From Dermanyssus gallinae (Eukaryota; Arthropoda; Arachnida; Mesostigmata; Dermanyssidae), in NCBI GenBank assembly GCA_003439945.1, contig QVRM01001406.1, forward strand, positions 1-64,000: DNA of 64,000 nt. The letters are read 5' to 3'. Position 1 is the first letter of the stretch, and each line of letters opens with the position of its first letter. The translations under genes were made by a program, and so were the position numbers. This document shows, in pieces, positions 1 to 24,237 of this stretch. The notes under the pieces were generated by a model. That model had not been told where the DNA came from, made no database searches, and saw nothing but the letters and a program-made list of their open reading frames with translations.

Positions 1-800
1 CAACACAAGCGTCTTTCGGCGTACGCGGACACTCCGGGTGTGATGCGGATGGATCTCTGAGGGAGCAGGTAAACAAGCAGATGCATCCATTCAGATAATT
101 TATGAAACGTTCAAACGCTCTTTCCACGTATGTATAAGACGACGACAGTATTGAGCAGTTGAAATGGTGAAAAAAAAATAAGCAGACTTAATACAAATTG
201 ATGCACAAGCTCAAATGGCACGTACCCTATAAGTAACGTGATATATGTATACATATGTGAATATATATAGGTGTTTCAAAAGTCATTATACATACATATA
301 GTAACATGAAAACACAAATGTATTAGATATTTAATTCTTCTTATTTTAATATCGACATAATATACACTATTATGAAATACAACATCGGTGATATAGGTTT
401 TGGTTTTATAAATCGATACAGCTTATAAAACGTTGATATCAAAATCTATAAAATGCGTATATATGAATGTACTTATCATCGCGACTGTTTCACTTTTCTA
501 GCCATGTTGTATCTTCTCTTCGCAGATCTTTGAAGCAGATTGACGCACGCATGTATGTTCGGTTTATTGACCACTTCATTCTCTTGCAGTCGCACAATTA
601 TGAAGTAATTTCGATTAGCCGCATCAGTAACAAAATTAGGTTTCAATCTCACTGTTAAATAAATCGTTTCCGCCCCTCATTCAATGAATGATTTCTCAAT
701 TAGTTATATTACTCCCTAGAAAACACTGTACCACGGTGTATTTCTACATATATATATTGCTGTGACTTATCAATCATTTTAAGTTCTCTGAACTGCTTGG

Positions 801-840
<40 letters not shown>

Positions 841-1019
841 GCGTTATTAAATAGTCTGAAACTTTAAACTAAAATAAAAGAAACAAAAGAGTATTTAAGA
901 AATATTATTTTCTAGTTTAATGCAGACATAATGCATTTTAATGAAATACGATTTATTAGCACTTTTTACATAAATCAAGATTCAATTACATAAGTGCACG
1001 CTACAATGTTGTCTTTAGT
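1..1019. other. AT-rich spacer, no gene seen
   Basis: Contains an A-run leading into (TA)n at about 801-840. Nothing else is recognised. Confidence 0.6.
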
Positions 1020-1160
1020 TCGCTAAGGGTCGCGGCAAATCAGGGTACACTTTAGCCTTTAAAAGCCCCACAGAAAAAGTTCAATGGCGTTAAATCCCAA
1101 GATCTTGGAGGGCAGTTCCTGACATTCATTCTCAAAAGTTTTCGCGTTCAATTCGCGTCA
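1020..1160 (-). mobile_element. Mariner/Tc1-like transposase relic (fragment)
   Basis: The minus strand reads NCPPRSWDLTPLNFF followed by AKVYPDLPRPL. This is the third-Asp region of a DDE transposase group whose motif is NWPPRSCDLTPLD. It is the same family as the relic at 59400-59830. Confidence 0.7.
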
Positions 1161-2999
1161 GGGTTTTCGTTGTCCAAAAGAGCTTTGTTTATCCGCACTT
1201 CCATACGTAGGGGCTTTGTTGGAAATTAAAATTATCCGTTGCATACTGTTACGTAGTGATAAAAAATAATATTCATTTAATCTTCCAAGTGTTGCGTGTG
1301 TCCATTTAATAATAGCTCCATGCTGCAATTGCACTTACCTTCTTTCCCTATCTTTTATTCGACACCTTTAGTTAAGTGCTCTCCTGTTTTTCTTTATTTT
1401 CTATAGCCTCGAAACGTTGTTTGTTTAATTTTTTCTATTTGTGGAACAGGAAAGTTGCAAGAGCCCATGCCCGTTGAATAGGAAGGTCGCGAAAATATAG
1501 AAATTACACTTTTATACGAATAATCAAAATCAGTAACGACGTGTGCGTCGATGCGTTGTGTGATAGAGAATCCAAGAGTTGTTTGCTCCGAGTTGGGCCT
1601 TCTTGTATCGGACGTTCTCGCGCAATATTCTTAAAATTTTGCGGTACCATTCCTTATTGACCATTGACTATAGAAGGTAGCAAAAATCCGCAAAAGAGTT
1701 CTTGTAGTGAAAAAAAGCAGTTAAAAAGTTTGGACGTTGGATCCTCGCTGTCTGAATTTCTTCAATCGATTCTCTCCTGGAAACACCACTAGGAGAATTG
1801 GGCTTTGATCTCGATGTCGTAACCACGGCTCGTCCTGTAATCACTCTCTGAAGCAATCCAGTGTCTTCTGTTATCGCCTGGTTTAATCGGATGGTTCAAT
1901 TCGGACATTTCCCGACGGGCGTCCATTGCTGAAAATTCTACATTTTTGGGATAAATTGCTACCAGTCTTCGACTCATGAAACATTGGTCAAAACTGTCAA
2001 ACTTATCCAATATATCTCAATTCCTCAGCTATTTCCCGATAGTAATTCGGCGATTTGAGTTCAATATCACATTTTTAACGCTTTCTTCTGTTATTGCGTT
2101 GAATTCCTTCCCAAACGGGGTCACCTTCTGTTCTTCATGTCCATAGCGAAATCGACATTACCACATATGCACAGTGTTTCGGGATTCTGGCGATCACCAT
2201 AGGCAGCTCGTAACATTTCCACCACTTTTGAACATTAATTTTAACACAGAGTTTAATGTAGATTATTGCTCCTTCATGTTTGGCATTCAAAAGTCGCCGA
2301 ATATCGTTTACTTATTTTTTTTCAAACAGACTCAATATTAACACCGCCACCGATTGGTGCAAAGTTTAGTCTATGTGAAGCTGATAATGTAAGTTGTTTT
2401 ACCCACGCTCACGTGACTTCCAATGGCAAGTGGACTACTTCGGAATAATTTATCGTATATATAATATATATATATTGCATAGGCATACATGCACGAAATA
2501 TGTTTGTATCGTTGGTACGGAAGTTGGAACCGTACAGTCGAGTTTGATAACCGTAAGTCTTGATGCTATTAATGGGACCCAGAACAGAAGAATGAAAAAA
2601 ATATGAGAGCAAAAATAAATTTGATATACCACAGCCAGATTACAGACTAGAAATATGTTCTTGCATCTTTGATTCTCCACTTTAAAAAGTAAACAGAAAC
2701 AAAAGAACAAAAACGACCGGATAGCGGGGCGACTCTCCATCGGAAGATAACTGGGTGTAAAACAACCGCGAAATAGTCGGAAATTAGGAAATTATTGAAC
2801 ACTACAAAAGTACGCCGGGAAAGCTATTGTACATAGTGATAAAAAAATCCATATTCGTTCTCGATAGGCCATATCAGTGACGAAACTGTTGGATAGGTTG
2901 CAGCATTTACCACACAAAAACTCTCCGCAAAGCTCCGTCCTGAGATCCGTCCAAAGTGCATACGCTGGTACAACAAAATTAAATAGATTAGACAGAACG
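1161..2999. other. Spacer, no gene recognised
   Basis: Short random frames only. The minus strand at 1789-2010 is open but matches no family I know. Confidence 0.5.
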
Positions 3000-5900
3000 A
3001 CAATTACTTAGCATGTGTGCACCCAGCCAGATACACCGCAGCATGTCAAACAGGCACACACGATGCGGTGCTGTCTCAATGTGAAGTTTCATTCACTTCA
3101 ATCTGACTTTTCCCGCAGGTTGTCCAGTTGGGTCTGTCAGGAATGTTTCCTCTGCGGGGTCTTGGCTCACACTGTCGTCGGCCTAAATCCACCGGTGATT
3201 TCTCAGGCGTATCTTGGTGTTTGACCTGCCCCTGTGCTGATATCGCCTTGTGATTCCCCTCGCAGCAACAACAGCAGCAACAACAACAACAACAACAACA
3301 ACGGCAACAACAGCAACAACGCCCACAACAGCAACAACAACCAAAGGCAGCATGACGTTGTCCAGGTCATGTCCTCCCGAACTGTCTCTGTCCCGAGCTC
3401 CCGGCTTCCTGTGCGACTGTGGACTGAAGAGTTCCCGACGGCCAGCGAGGGAGAAGAGCTAATGTAACATTCATGAGCTGAGGTTCTCTGGGGAACACGA
3501 CCACCTCTAGCACCGGTGGCAGCCGTTCGACCGCTCGCTCCACGACAAGCCCGCTTCTTCTTGTCATTGGCTGGTGTGGTGTAGCTAAGATTGTTTTTGC
3601 TGTTCTGTTACTCTTGCTGCTGCTGCTGCCGCTGCTGGCTACTGGTGTTCCTACTACAACGATGAGTGCCCTCGATTAGAACGCATTGACTCTTGCACCG
3701 TGGGCCTTGCACCAAATTGATTGTTCGATGCGACTTCGATCGACTCGATAAAAGGCGCAGGGCGTGGAATAAGGGGTGTGGGGTGTATGTACGTTCGTTC
3801 ACTTGACGACCACGCCACCGACCGATGAGTAGCAATTGGCACAAGTGGCTTGGAAAGCAAGCCAGCGAGCGAGCGAACGAACGAACGAGCACCCGTGAAG
3901 GCAGGCAACCCCCTGGGCTTCGACGAGGTCGCTTGGTTGAGCAAGTCAGACATCAGCACTCAGCAAAAAGAGGCTCAACGGTGATTCGACGGTTGGCGCG
4001 AGATCGGCACGCGACACAACACGGCAGCAGCAGCAACAGCAGCTGCTGCGTGTGCACGATGATAACCGCAAACGATGAGGCTGGCCGCCTACCAAGCAGA
4101 CACCAGATTGACTGACATGTGTTCTTCTGTTGTTCGCCGTTGTCGGGGGGGGCGGGGGGGTCGGGAGATGGCCGAGTGAGAACAGCAGGTGTTGCCGGCG
4201 CCGATATTTCCGCGGCTGCGGCCGCTGTCGCTGACGACAACGATGACGCCGCTGTTGCATTCAAGCAAACTCGGCCTGGCCACCACCGGCTGTATCACTG
4301 TTGTCACGATCTACTACCACGCTTGACGTGGCAGATCGTGCGTGATAATCTCGGAAGATTGCTCACGATCTCAATGTGTGACGATCTCATACAGCTAGTA
4401 TTGGGAGCATGGAGAGAGTATCCCGAGGTTCCTTAGTCAGAGAGGGCAGGTCGAGATCGCGTGTGTAGGTAAAAACCAAATTTATTTTCAAGGACAGGAA
4501 TTCACTTGATGTTGTTGTTGTTGTTGTTGTTGTAATAAGCTTCACGCCGTGTCTTTGTGTCTTTGTGCTGCGTGCGTCTTTCGATTTTTTAATGTGTTAA
4601 ATGTGGGAGATTTATTAACTCTTTCATTAGCTGGCTGTCGTTAGATTCATATGCCTCGTGTTCGCTAGAGCCGAAAATATAAAGAAGATTGTTTACTTCG
4701 TTATACGATATAGAACAGCGCACGTCAAATCAAAGCAGTCATAAATTATATCTTTTGCATGTCGTGTGTGGCTGGCTAATAGAAGCGAAAAACTGCTGCT
4801 GACAAACAGTCCTCTCAGGTAGTGACAAAATGAAAAGTACTTTTTCACCTAAGTTAGCAATCGACGCATGCATGAATACGAATGCAAAATACTAAATGCT
4901 TAGAAAATACAAGAATTGATCTAATTATATATATATATATATAGAGAGAGAGAGGGAGGGGGAGAGATCGAGAGAGAAGCAGTGGATTTTATTTTACTTA
5001 ACTGAATATTCAAAGCGATGTTGTGCCCGGCTCCGCTGTTAATGAGTGCTTAATTATGTTTTGTGTTGGAACGAGGCTGCTAATTTCAAGCTGTCACATG
5101 TGCCGTGCGCGGTGCTCTGTCTATGCGCCCCCGCCGGTATTCAGCAACGCAGAAAACTCCACCCATCACATCGGAGAGACCACGAGCCCGCGCAGGTTGA
5201 CATGCGCCGCAGACATGACGATAGTGGAATATTGGCTGTCAACCCCTCGCCACCCCCCCCCCCCCCCCCGCTGGCACAGCTCTCCCCAGATCTTCTTTGG
5301 TTATGTCGGGATTGGCATCGCTCCCTGTCGACATGGTGTCGACATGGTCGTCGACCTGAAGCCACACTGTAGCAGCACTTCATACGCAGCCAGACTTCAT
5401 AACCTTCAGAACACATGAAGGCCGTACCCACCGCAGTTGTAATAACTAACTTTGGTAGTGCCGTCTTGTTGTGTTCGTTGTCGTCGTCATTGTTGTTGTT
5501 ATTCTCGTAATGATTGTTGTTGTCGCTGTCATCATCGCTGCAGCAGCTGTCATTGTTGTTGTTTTCATTTTTTATTATCATTGTAGATGATGGCGAACAG
5601 GTGAAATCCGTGCTCACAGAACGATGCGAGTTTCAGGCATACACAACTACATTCAACCTAATCACCTTTTACCACCAGCAACGTCAGCAAAGACAACTCA
5701 CTTTGAGGAGGTTTTTGGCCGCTCGGCGAGTCGCAAACTAAGCTGTTACAACTGCTGCAAAAGGCGGGACTGTCGTCTTGATTGTATTGTCATGAGGGGG
5801 AGGCCCCTTACCGCCGACCGTCCATATGTCGACTATCGACTACACCTCGTCGCTATTATCATCGCAGTCCACGCGCCTCACCCATGCATGTGTTCATGTG

Positions 5901-7090
5901 CCACGCGAACCCATGCATGTTGTGGTGCTCAAACGACACCGACTCCTGTCTAGCCTAGAGCCCGCTAGGCTCTAGGCTAGACAGGAGACTAGGTTGTGGA
6001 GATTATGAACCTCTTCACTTCTTAAAAGTATTTACCTTCTGTCTGTGCAGCGGAATAGGCATAGTTGGGCATGGCATCAATACGCCTTTACGAGAGGTTT
6101 GACCCGGCTCTGAGGCATTGCCGTAGAACGATGGCGAACCTCGAAGGGTACGACTGTGGTCAACGACTAGAAGCCCAGGTAGAGGAAAGAATCTCAAATC
6201 CGCTCGCATGCATGGTCGAGCTACTTTACACGCGAGAATCCACAAGTTCGATCCTTTACACGTCTATGCTTCATACATATGGTGCGGTTAAATGGCTGTA
6301 TGACCACTGCCCAGTGCCTTCAAGAAAACGCAAGGAGAAAATTTGCCCGACCGACCATGAATAAATCTGTGATGGCTGATAACGGATTAGACAGATTACC
6401 CAAAACCCAAGGCAAGGTGGGGGACGACCAAAAGGGAGAGACTAGTGCTAGATGAAAATCTGGATAGGAGACCGGCGGCGACAACAACAACAACAACAAC
6501 AACCATTGCAAGAACGGCAACAACCATTGCAACAACAGCAGCAACAACAATAACAGCAGAGAGGAAATTCCGCGAGCCTACTCGGGGGCCCGCTGAGAAT
6601 CCCAATCAAGGTCAATCTCCTTAGCCTGCCTCTATTCCGGTGGCGCTACACCCAGTATGCTGCCGAGAACGGGACACGACGCACGCATCAGCACCCCCCG
6701 GACGATCGCCGAAGTGACGACAGCGATCAAGGCAAATGAAAATACAGTTCTACATGTTCAACTGCGCGCCCAGCAGGGTGCCAAAGCTGTCATCTCGCGC
6801 TCACGCCCAACGCTGGCTCGCCCCGATTCCCGATTCAGCAGCTATCGCGTTGCTTACGCTGCTCTCATACCGCCGCCGCCGCCACAGCAGAACCCTGCTT
6901 CTTGCTTCTAGTCTTCATCATTGCTCATTGAAATCAACTTGTTCTCGGCGGGCGCGACAGGTAGTTTTGCGTGTACACAAACCATACAGGTGGGCCGCTG
7001 CCGATAGCACCGACACTCACAGATGTGGGTGCACAGACTTTGAAAATCCAAGCCTCGACATCGTCATTTTTGAAACAAGAAGATAACGCG
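3000..7090. other. GC-rich region dense in trinucleotide repeats
   Basis: CAA/TTG runs lie at about 3270-3345, 4508-4533, 5480-5570 and 6480-6550, with CAG/CTG near 3610-3640 and 4021-4045, and a C-run near 5256-5270. Frames are broken and low-complexity; none shows a domain. It could be a long untranslated first exon or regulatory DNA of a neighbouring gene. Confidence 0.4.
5943..5987. repeat. Perfect 20-bp inverted repeat with 5-base loop
   Basis: The left arm CTCCTGTCTAGCCTAGAGCC (5943-5962) pairs fully with 5968-5987 around CGCTA. No T-run follows and no gene reads into it. Confidence 0.95.
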
Positions 7091-7749
7091 ACAAAGATGC
7101 GGACCTGTCTCGCGGGGGGGTTTCGAACGTATATTGAATAGTAGTTAATCTACTCGAGTGCGTGTTGCATACAGCTTGAATAATAAGCAACCGCGTTTTG
7201 TGACTTTATTCTTGGAAAAGTGTGATTAACCTACCTATAGCTCAAAGTCGCAGTGCAACTGGTCAGCAATTTACTGCTCGGCAGTAGCTCGTTATATATA
7301 TTTATATATATACAAGTGAAATAAATACGATGATGAATTATATATATACAAATATATATTGGACTGGACCTTCTACGTGATTGATGTCCCAGATAACCTG
7401 TTTGATTTAATTATAGAAACTACTTACGCCTAGCTATCTTGTTTTCTGCCTATTACGAGTGACACGCATGTAGAAGAGACCTATTGCGGCACTATTTAGA
7501 ATGAGAGAGGATCAGGTATCGTGTAATTATTATTACATGCATTGCAAGCAAACAGAGTATGCATATACCGTTGTTAGTTATACTTTTCTCAGCTGCTTTC
7601 GGCATGTCATTTAAGAGAGACAGTGCATCGATGTATACGTAAGAGCCTAGCAGACAGACGGGTGATACTTTGAACACGCTAAGAGCCTCTCTTCGTGTAC
7701 TGCTCGTGGAAATCCGTATTCTAAGAGACACTACACAGATAGCTAAGAG

Positions 7750-7811
7750 CTATATGTATCGGCTATAGACGTGTAGATTGCTATATGTATCGGCTGTAGA
7801 CGTGTAGATTG
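7750..7811. repeat. Two 31-bp tandem units
   Basis: CTATATGTATCGGCT ... GTGTAGATTG repeats twice with one base difference. Confidence 0.92.
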
Positions 7812-8490
7812 TCACATGCAAGACCAGAACCGAGGTGAGAACCACTGAGAATATCTACCCCCCCCCCCCCCCCGGTAGGACTTGTTCAACTCGGGTTTGT
7901 ACGCTGCATCTTTGAACTTAATCAGTTCATATTTCAACAACCGCTCCACAGTCTTCAAATACATTGCCCGAAGTTCGTCTGAGTGAGGTGTCCCCATACT
8001 CCGTCAAGTCCAAACATCAGCGTTGGAACAACCTTGAGGTAGAAGACTGTCACAGCCGTCAGGACGGCCAGCCGCCGGGCTTCGCCTACCTTGTTATAAA
8101 GAGAGACTAAAACTGTGCGCGCTGTCTCGGCGATGTGCGCAGCGAAGGTCGTTCCAGTATAACGGAGCCGAAGCCCCAGATACTGGAAAGAGTTGACGAA
8201 CTTCAGTTTACCTTCTCGTCTAAATTTCACAGTCTTAATCTTCGTGGCGTTTATTTCTAGCCCGCTTAAAACGAGGAATGCCTCTGATGCGATTGATGTA
8301 ACCCACGTCGTGATGAAGGATCAGTATGTCATCTGCATACATCACAACTACGACCTTTCGGTGCTCCCGTCGAATAAGCCGACAGAATCCGCAAATATAT
8401 AATTTTTTTGTTCTGTAAACAGGCTTTTTTCTCATTCTAAACAACACCGCAATTAGGCCTCTTGTACATGCGTGCAACTCTTTATTCGCC
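7805..8490 (-). mobile_element. LINE reverse-transcriptase relic (YADD motif)
   Basis: The minus strand has VVVVMYADDILIL, the polymerase active-site box. In another frame it has GLEINATKIKTVKFRR and FQYLGLRLRYTGTTF, motifs D and E of non-LTR reverse transcriptases. Frameshifts separate them. A C-run at 7859-7873 interrupts the 3' part. Confidence 0.8.
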
Positions 8491-9311
8491 ACTATTAAGC
8501 CTTGATTTTAAAGCGATCGGTTAGGTCTTGATTTTAAAGCGGTCAGGGTCATCAATCAAATCGAGGGTCCTGAAAAAATCAGACGACAAACGAGGTTCGA
8601 TATTTTTGACAACGGCGGGTTTTTGTTGTTCGAAAACGCTTCTGCAACATAGCAATCAAAAATATGTTCTTTTTACTCAGGTAAATGCCATGCATTTCAG
8701 ACCATACATTCCAAAGTATCGTGTAATTAGTAATACATTTATTCACTCAAATTAAGTATGCATATAGCATCGCAACTTGCGTACCAACTATGGCCTTCAC
8801 TGCACACATCATAATATTGGCTATTCGGTACTCCTGTCGAATATAGCCGACAGAATTACCAAGCAGAGGGGTCAAGGAGATATAGCTCAGTGGGTCCCCT
8901 TGTAGGATTTCCACCTTTTGGCTTACCTGCAACACATCCTGCTGACTCTGTGCTAACGAATGAATGCCCTGTACTACAACAAAGTATTGTGTAACCAAAA
9001 AATAGTTGGCTGGAACAAATTGACGTATGATTCTTTATTTATCTTTATCACATTAACTGGGGGAAACAAATGTCCCCACTGCACGTGTCTTAATTGCTGT
9101 CTTCTCGGACTGAGCCTATTAGTTCGAGCTGGTATCGAGGAAATCAGTCATGCTTTGGACCCAGTACCGCTGCGGCATTGCCACGTTAGATGTTATGAAA
9201 AAGCCGCCGCTGTATGCGACAAACTGGAAAGTCCTCCACTAATAGAGCTATTATAGCTTACGTGTGACAACTGCGACATATTTGTATATACATTAAAATG
9301 TTTTCTTTACG

Positions 9312-9362
<51 letters not shown>

Positions 9363-9912
9363 GCCCGACGTACACTATATCACATGCGGCTCCAATTTGT
9401 TCCGGTGTCGTTGGAGTAGCTTCGTCTGAGAAAGAACTATGTAGCTAATTATATTACATAGATTAGCCTTTTATAGTACCAGTGTTTACTAAACAAACAG
9501 CATACATGTAAAGTGTTACGAGTTGTGCACCTGCCGGTTCTGCCTGCAAAGGTGTGCCAAGTACCATGCAGTGGAATGCACAACTCCGGACCGAAAATCG
9601 TAGCACTACTTCTCTCGTCGAAAGCGTGAAGAAGCTAGAGCTTCACGATGAAACATTTTAAATGTATATTATAACCAATTTGAGTGAAATAAACGTAATT
9701 GTAATTGTAATAAATGTAAAGTGTAAAAACTTACGAACATTTTTGCACACCCAAATCTGGAGTATCGATTGTCGTCACGGTTCTAGATCAGCAAGCCGAT
9801 AAATCATCTATAGGGCTACAGCACTACTTAATGTCTGTCCGTATGAACTATTGCTGCCCACGCAAGTTTCTGTCACGCAGAAAAAGGGGCGTCATGTGTG
9901 TTTGTATGCGTG

Positions 9913-9948
<36 letters not shown>

Positions 9949-9968
9949 ATCGCTGTGCACTTAAACGC
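8491..9968. other. Spacer with retroelement-like 3' end
   Basis: Near 9685-9715 the plus strand has AATAAA with repeated TAATTG units, as seen at ends of some LINEs. No gene is recognised. Confidence 0.35.
9313..9359. repeat. (TA)n array
   Basis: 47 bases of pure TA in spacer between the LINE relic at 7805 and the end of IFT54. Confidence 0.97.
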
Positions 9969-9974
9969 TTTATT
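9969..9974 (-). promoter_or_regulatory. Candidate polyadenylation signal for IFT54
   Basis: AATAAA on the minus strand, about 134 bases beyond the IFT54 stop codon. The placement is reasonable, but the motif is common in AT-rich DNA. Confidence 0.4.
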
Positions 9975-10107
9975 CTTTTTGAAAACGTACTTAATCGCCG
10001 TGTATCGGTAATATAAATATAATTATAGAAATGTACCGTCTACAATGATTGAATGCCTTTGCCCGCCGAGAACGCCGACAGTTACGCCAATAACGAGTAA
10101 TTCTTCA

Positions 10108-20905
<10,798 letters not shown>

Positions 20906-23900
20906 CGCGTTGTGATTACGTTGATGCGGCGGTCAGCGGTTAGCGGTCATCTAGTGGAACGACCAAAGGCAGTTAATTCTCTGAAAGCACAAACAATACG
21001 TGAATTCAGAGTTAAGTCAGCTGCGTGAACTTACATGTTCATCTTAATTCTGGTTACTGGTGTGACTATACATTCTGCATACATATATTTCGTGAATATG
21101 CTTCACACAACAGACATGCACAAAACACTATGGATTGAGCGGCCTCAACGATTTTCGGCGCGAAACGTCGTATGAGGTCGTAATTCGTTAATTTTGACAA
21201 GTCCGACATGGCTTGGGAGCGTGAAAAATTGTATATCTACTACTTCTTAAAGTAACACACATTGAAGTGAATACTTACATCCATATTGCTATAGGCCATA
21301 CAATGTCAGCGTGTATAACGGCGACTTTGCGCCAACTTCACGTCATTAGGAGCTCAGAGGTTTGACTCAACAAGGCGTGTACTACTTTAGTGCTGTCTGC
21401 TGAGATTCCTTCACGTTAAAATTATAGGTACAACGAAGGCTCGTCTTTCAATAAGCTTGAACGCGTTATACTCATTTAGTATCTAACAAACCAACTAAAC
21501 GTATAATTACTTGATGAATATGCAAATACCTAATCCTAATATACGTGCCCCTAAGAAAATGATGTGCCACCAACATGTAGTGTACTCATGCTTTGCGCCG
21601 AAATTGAGAGTAATCTTTCGGTGGCGAATAATAGTCCGCAAGTAGCGGCATCCTTGGACAAATGTGGAACAGCATTGACTGGAGCACATCTATAATCAGT
21701 ATTTTTGTACCGCTAGGAGCAGTAAACCAGCCTTTTTAAGTGTTTTTTTAGTAGGTATTGGGACGCTCCGATCAGTTTGAAGGGTGATCGGCGCAGGCGT
21801 GTATATTATACGTTACGTTACACGTTGTCACACTTAATATATAATAGCAGCAACGTGCCGCAAACAAGTTTTGTCTTAAGTGCGGTCAAACAGTAACTGA
21901 CACGTACGAACTTATGCAAAGGGTCTGGTGCAATATGGAAGTTAGTGTCTTAGTCGAACTAAAGTGCTGTGACCGGCCGAAACGTTGATAATGTTAATCG
22001 CGTGCGTGAGCTTGTTTCTCTCAACTTATGAGCGGACATAAAAATCATCGCAGGCGAGCTCGGTATTGCTGTAGGTACAGGTGAGTGTTGGCCTGCATGA
22101 TGATTTACGCTTGACGAAGATGCGTGCACATTTTGTTTCGCACTTTTTAACACCCGAGCAAAAAGGCAGCGCGTGCAGACGTCCGAGAGCTTCGTTGAGG
22201 CGACCGATATGGACCCGATTTAATATAATGTATTGCGTTTTACGTTGTCATACCTAACATAACAGCGGTTGTAAGTTAGACTTGCTGGGCATAATCATCA
22301 TAATTGGTAAAACACGATGTTTTCATACAAAAAACATATGATCAGTTGAAGAAAAGTCTAAACATGGCTGTCCTGCAAAAGTGCGTGCCCCAAAAACCAA
22401 GACAAAGACCATCCTTATGATGTGTTTGATACTTGAGAAATTTTGCGCGGAAGTTCTAAAATGCTTGCTTGCAAGAACGCGTCGTACTACCCGAATCGAG
22501 CAATTTTGGCAAATCTGTCTTATCCACGTTAATGCACTGACCCAAGTCCAATTGTTTGTCAGAGCCCTCAAACACCACCCATATTTGACAGTTTTTATTT
22601 CGAGGTAGACTCAATACTTAGTGCACTGACTGCGTATGTACAATGATTCGGACAAAAATTTTATCCGAATTAGACATGGCAAGTTATCACCTAAGGACAG
22701 AGAATGAAAGACAATGATGAACTTACACCTGTTCAGTCCAATATAATAGATTTAATTAGATAACAGAAGAAGACATTTTTTATTATAAATGTTCTATTTT
22801 TTGTTAAGTAAGTAAGCGGTGGTGGGAGAAATGGTCGTCAAATGCCTTCGGAACGAGCCGTACGAAATCTTCTTTCAAACATACTTCAGATTATGACGGA
22901 TGAGCTAGTGATTGAGCTCGTTGTTACTTTGCTCTGATGATTAGTGCAACCGTCTGCAGGTCATGTCAAATTTATCTGCCTATCATTCATGGTTGGCGAC
23001 TAGCTAGAGTTGCCTTTGGAAAAAACACTTCTTTATTATTGAGAACTACACCACGACACAATAAAATATAGAGATTTCACTTCTACGCTACGCTCTTACC
23101 GAGAAAGATGACGAACTTAATAAGAAGAGTTCTATCAACATGACGCCTTGCGCAGGACGAAATATGCCAACTAGGTACTCTAAGGAATTAGATAACTCTA
23201 AATAGATTGTGTAATTGGCAGCCGTACTCGACTAGTACTTATAGTATCCTGGACACACTATGAAATAAATGATATGTTATGCGTTCCCGTCTTATTTGTA
23301 GTTGTCGTTGTCATTGTTGTTGTTGTCCTACTTTGGAACAATTACCGTTGTTGTTGTTGCTGCTCTTGTCGCTGTTACCATTGTTGCAGAATTTCTGTCC
23401 ATATCACTGTCAACTGGTTGGTTAGTAGCAATGAACAATATTAAATTATTCTACAACCAAGATACGCGCTCTGTACACGAGTATGGTAGATACCTGTCAT
23501 GGCTGCTTTCGTATGTAATCACGCCATCATGGAGACGCGAGAGTCAACAGATGGTGCTAACTATGTAAAAACAGATAACCTTACCCGTTAAAAGAGCTTC
23601 CGAGGTTTCCGATTCGACGCCGACCTGGCGACAACAGGATCGCCAATTGGCCCCAGCGCTAATAGCACTAGTGCTAGCTACCACATTGGACTACACAAAG
23701 TCACTTGTCACTTAGCGAGTACGCACAGAGAAGCACACCCAGTCTTCGCATGAAGTTCGACGAATCAACAGCTCCTCGTCGTGGTCGTGCCGTTACCATC
23801 GAATGGTTGGAATATGGTGAGCCAGGGAAAAACCCGTAGTTTATCGTCATGTTTTTTTCTTCAATTCACATAAGCACATTGTATGTATATGTAGCAGTAC

Positions 23901-24131
23901 ACATACATATATATAAACATGATCTCTCTATGGACGTATAGACCTGATTCAATAAATGAAAGCATCACACCAGATTCGGCCGTATCCAATTACGTCACAT
24001 GATTGTCTCAGGATCATTGGCCAGCCACGAACTGCGACGTATCGATACAAACATGTGCAACAAAACCATATGCGAGTCGATAGTGGCACCTGTCTTCACC
24101 ACCACAGTCCTCTCTCCACTGTTGTCACGAA

Positions 24132-24237
24132 AACTCCTGACGCCGGGTGGTTTTCCAAACCTCCTAAAGTCGGCTGATTCTTAGACCTCTTTAAGTCGGC
24201 TGGTTGCCTAGATTTCCTGACGTCGGGTGTACTATAG
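24132..24237. repeat. Minisatellite, about four diverged 26-bp units
   Basis: Units of the form ACTCCTGACGCCGGGTGG / ACCTCTTTAAGTCGGCTGG with spacers ending TTAG or ATAG follow one another. Units diverge in the middle but keep the GTCGG core. Confidence 0.7.

Noticed and set aside
3234..3467. Asn-rich open frame that could be a transcription-factor segment
   Set aside because: The Asn run comes from CAA/AAC repeats and the rest shows no domain or splice-consistent neighbours.
5141..5617. A 158-codon minus-strand frame rich in Asn, Asp and Gly
   Set aside because: Low-complexity translation of GTT/TTG and C repeats with no domain, no good start context and no neighbouring exons.
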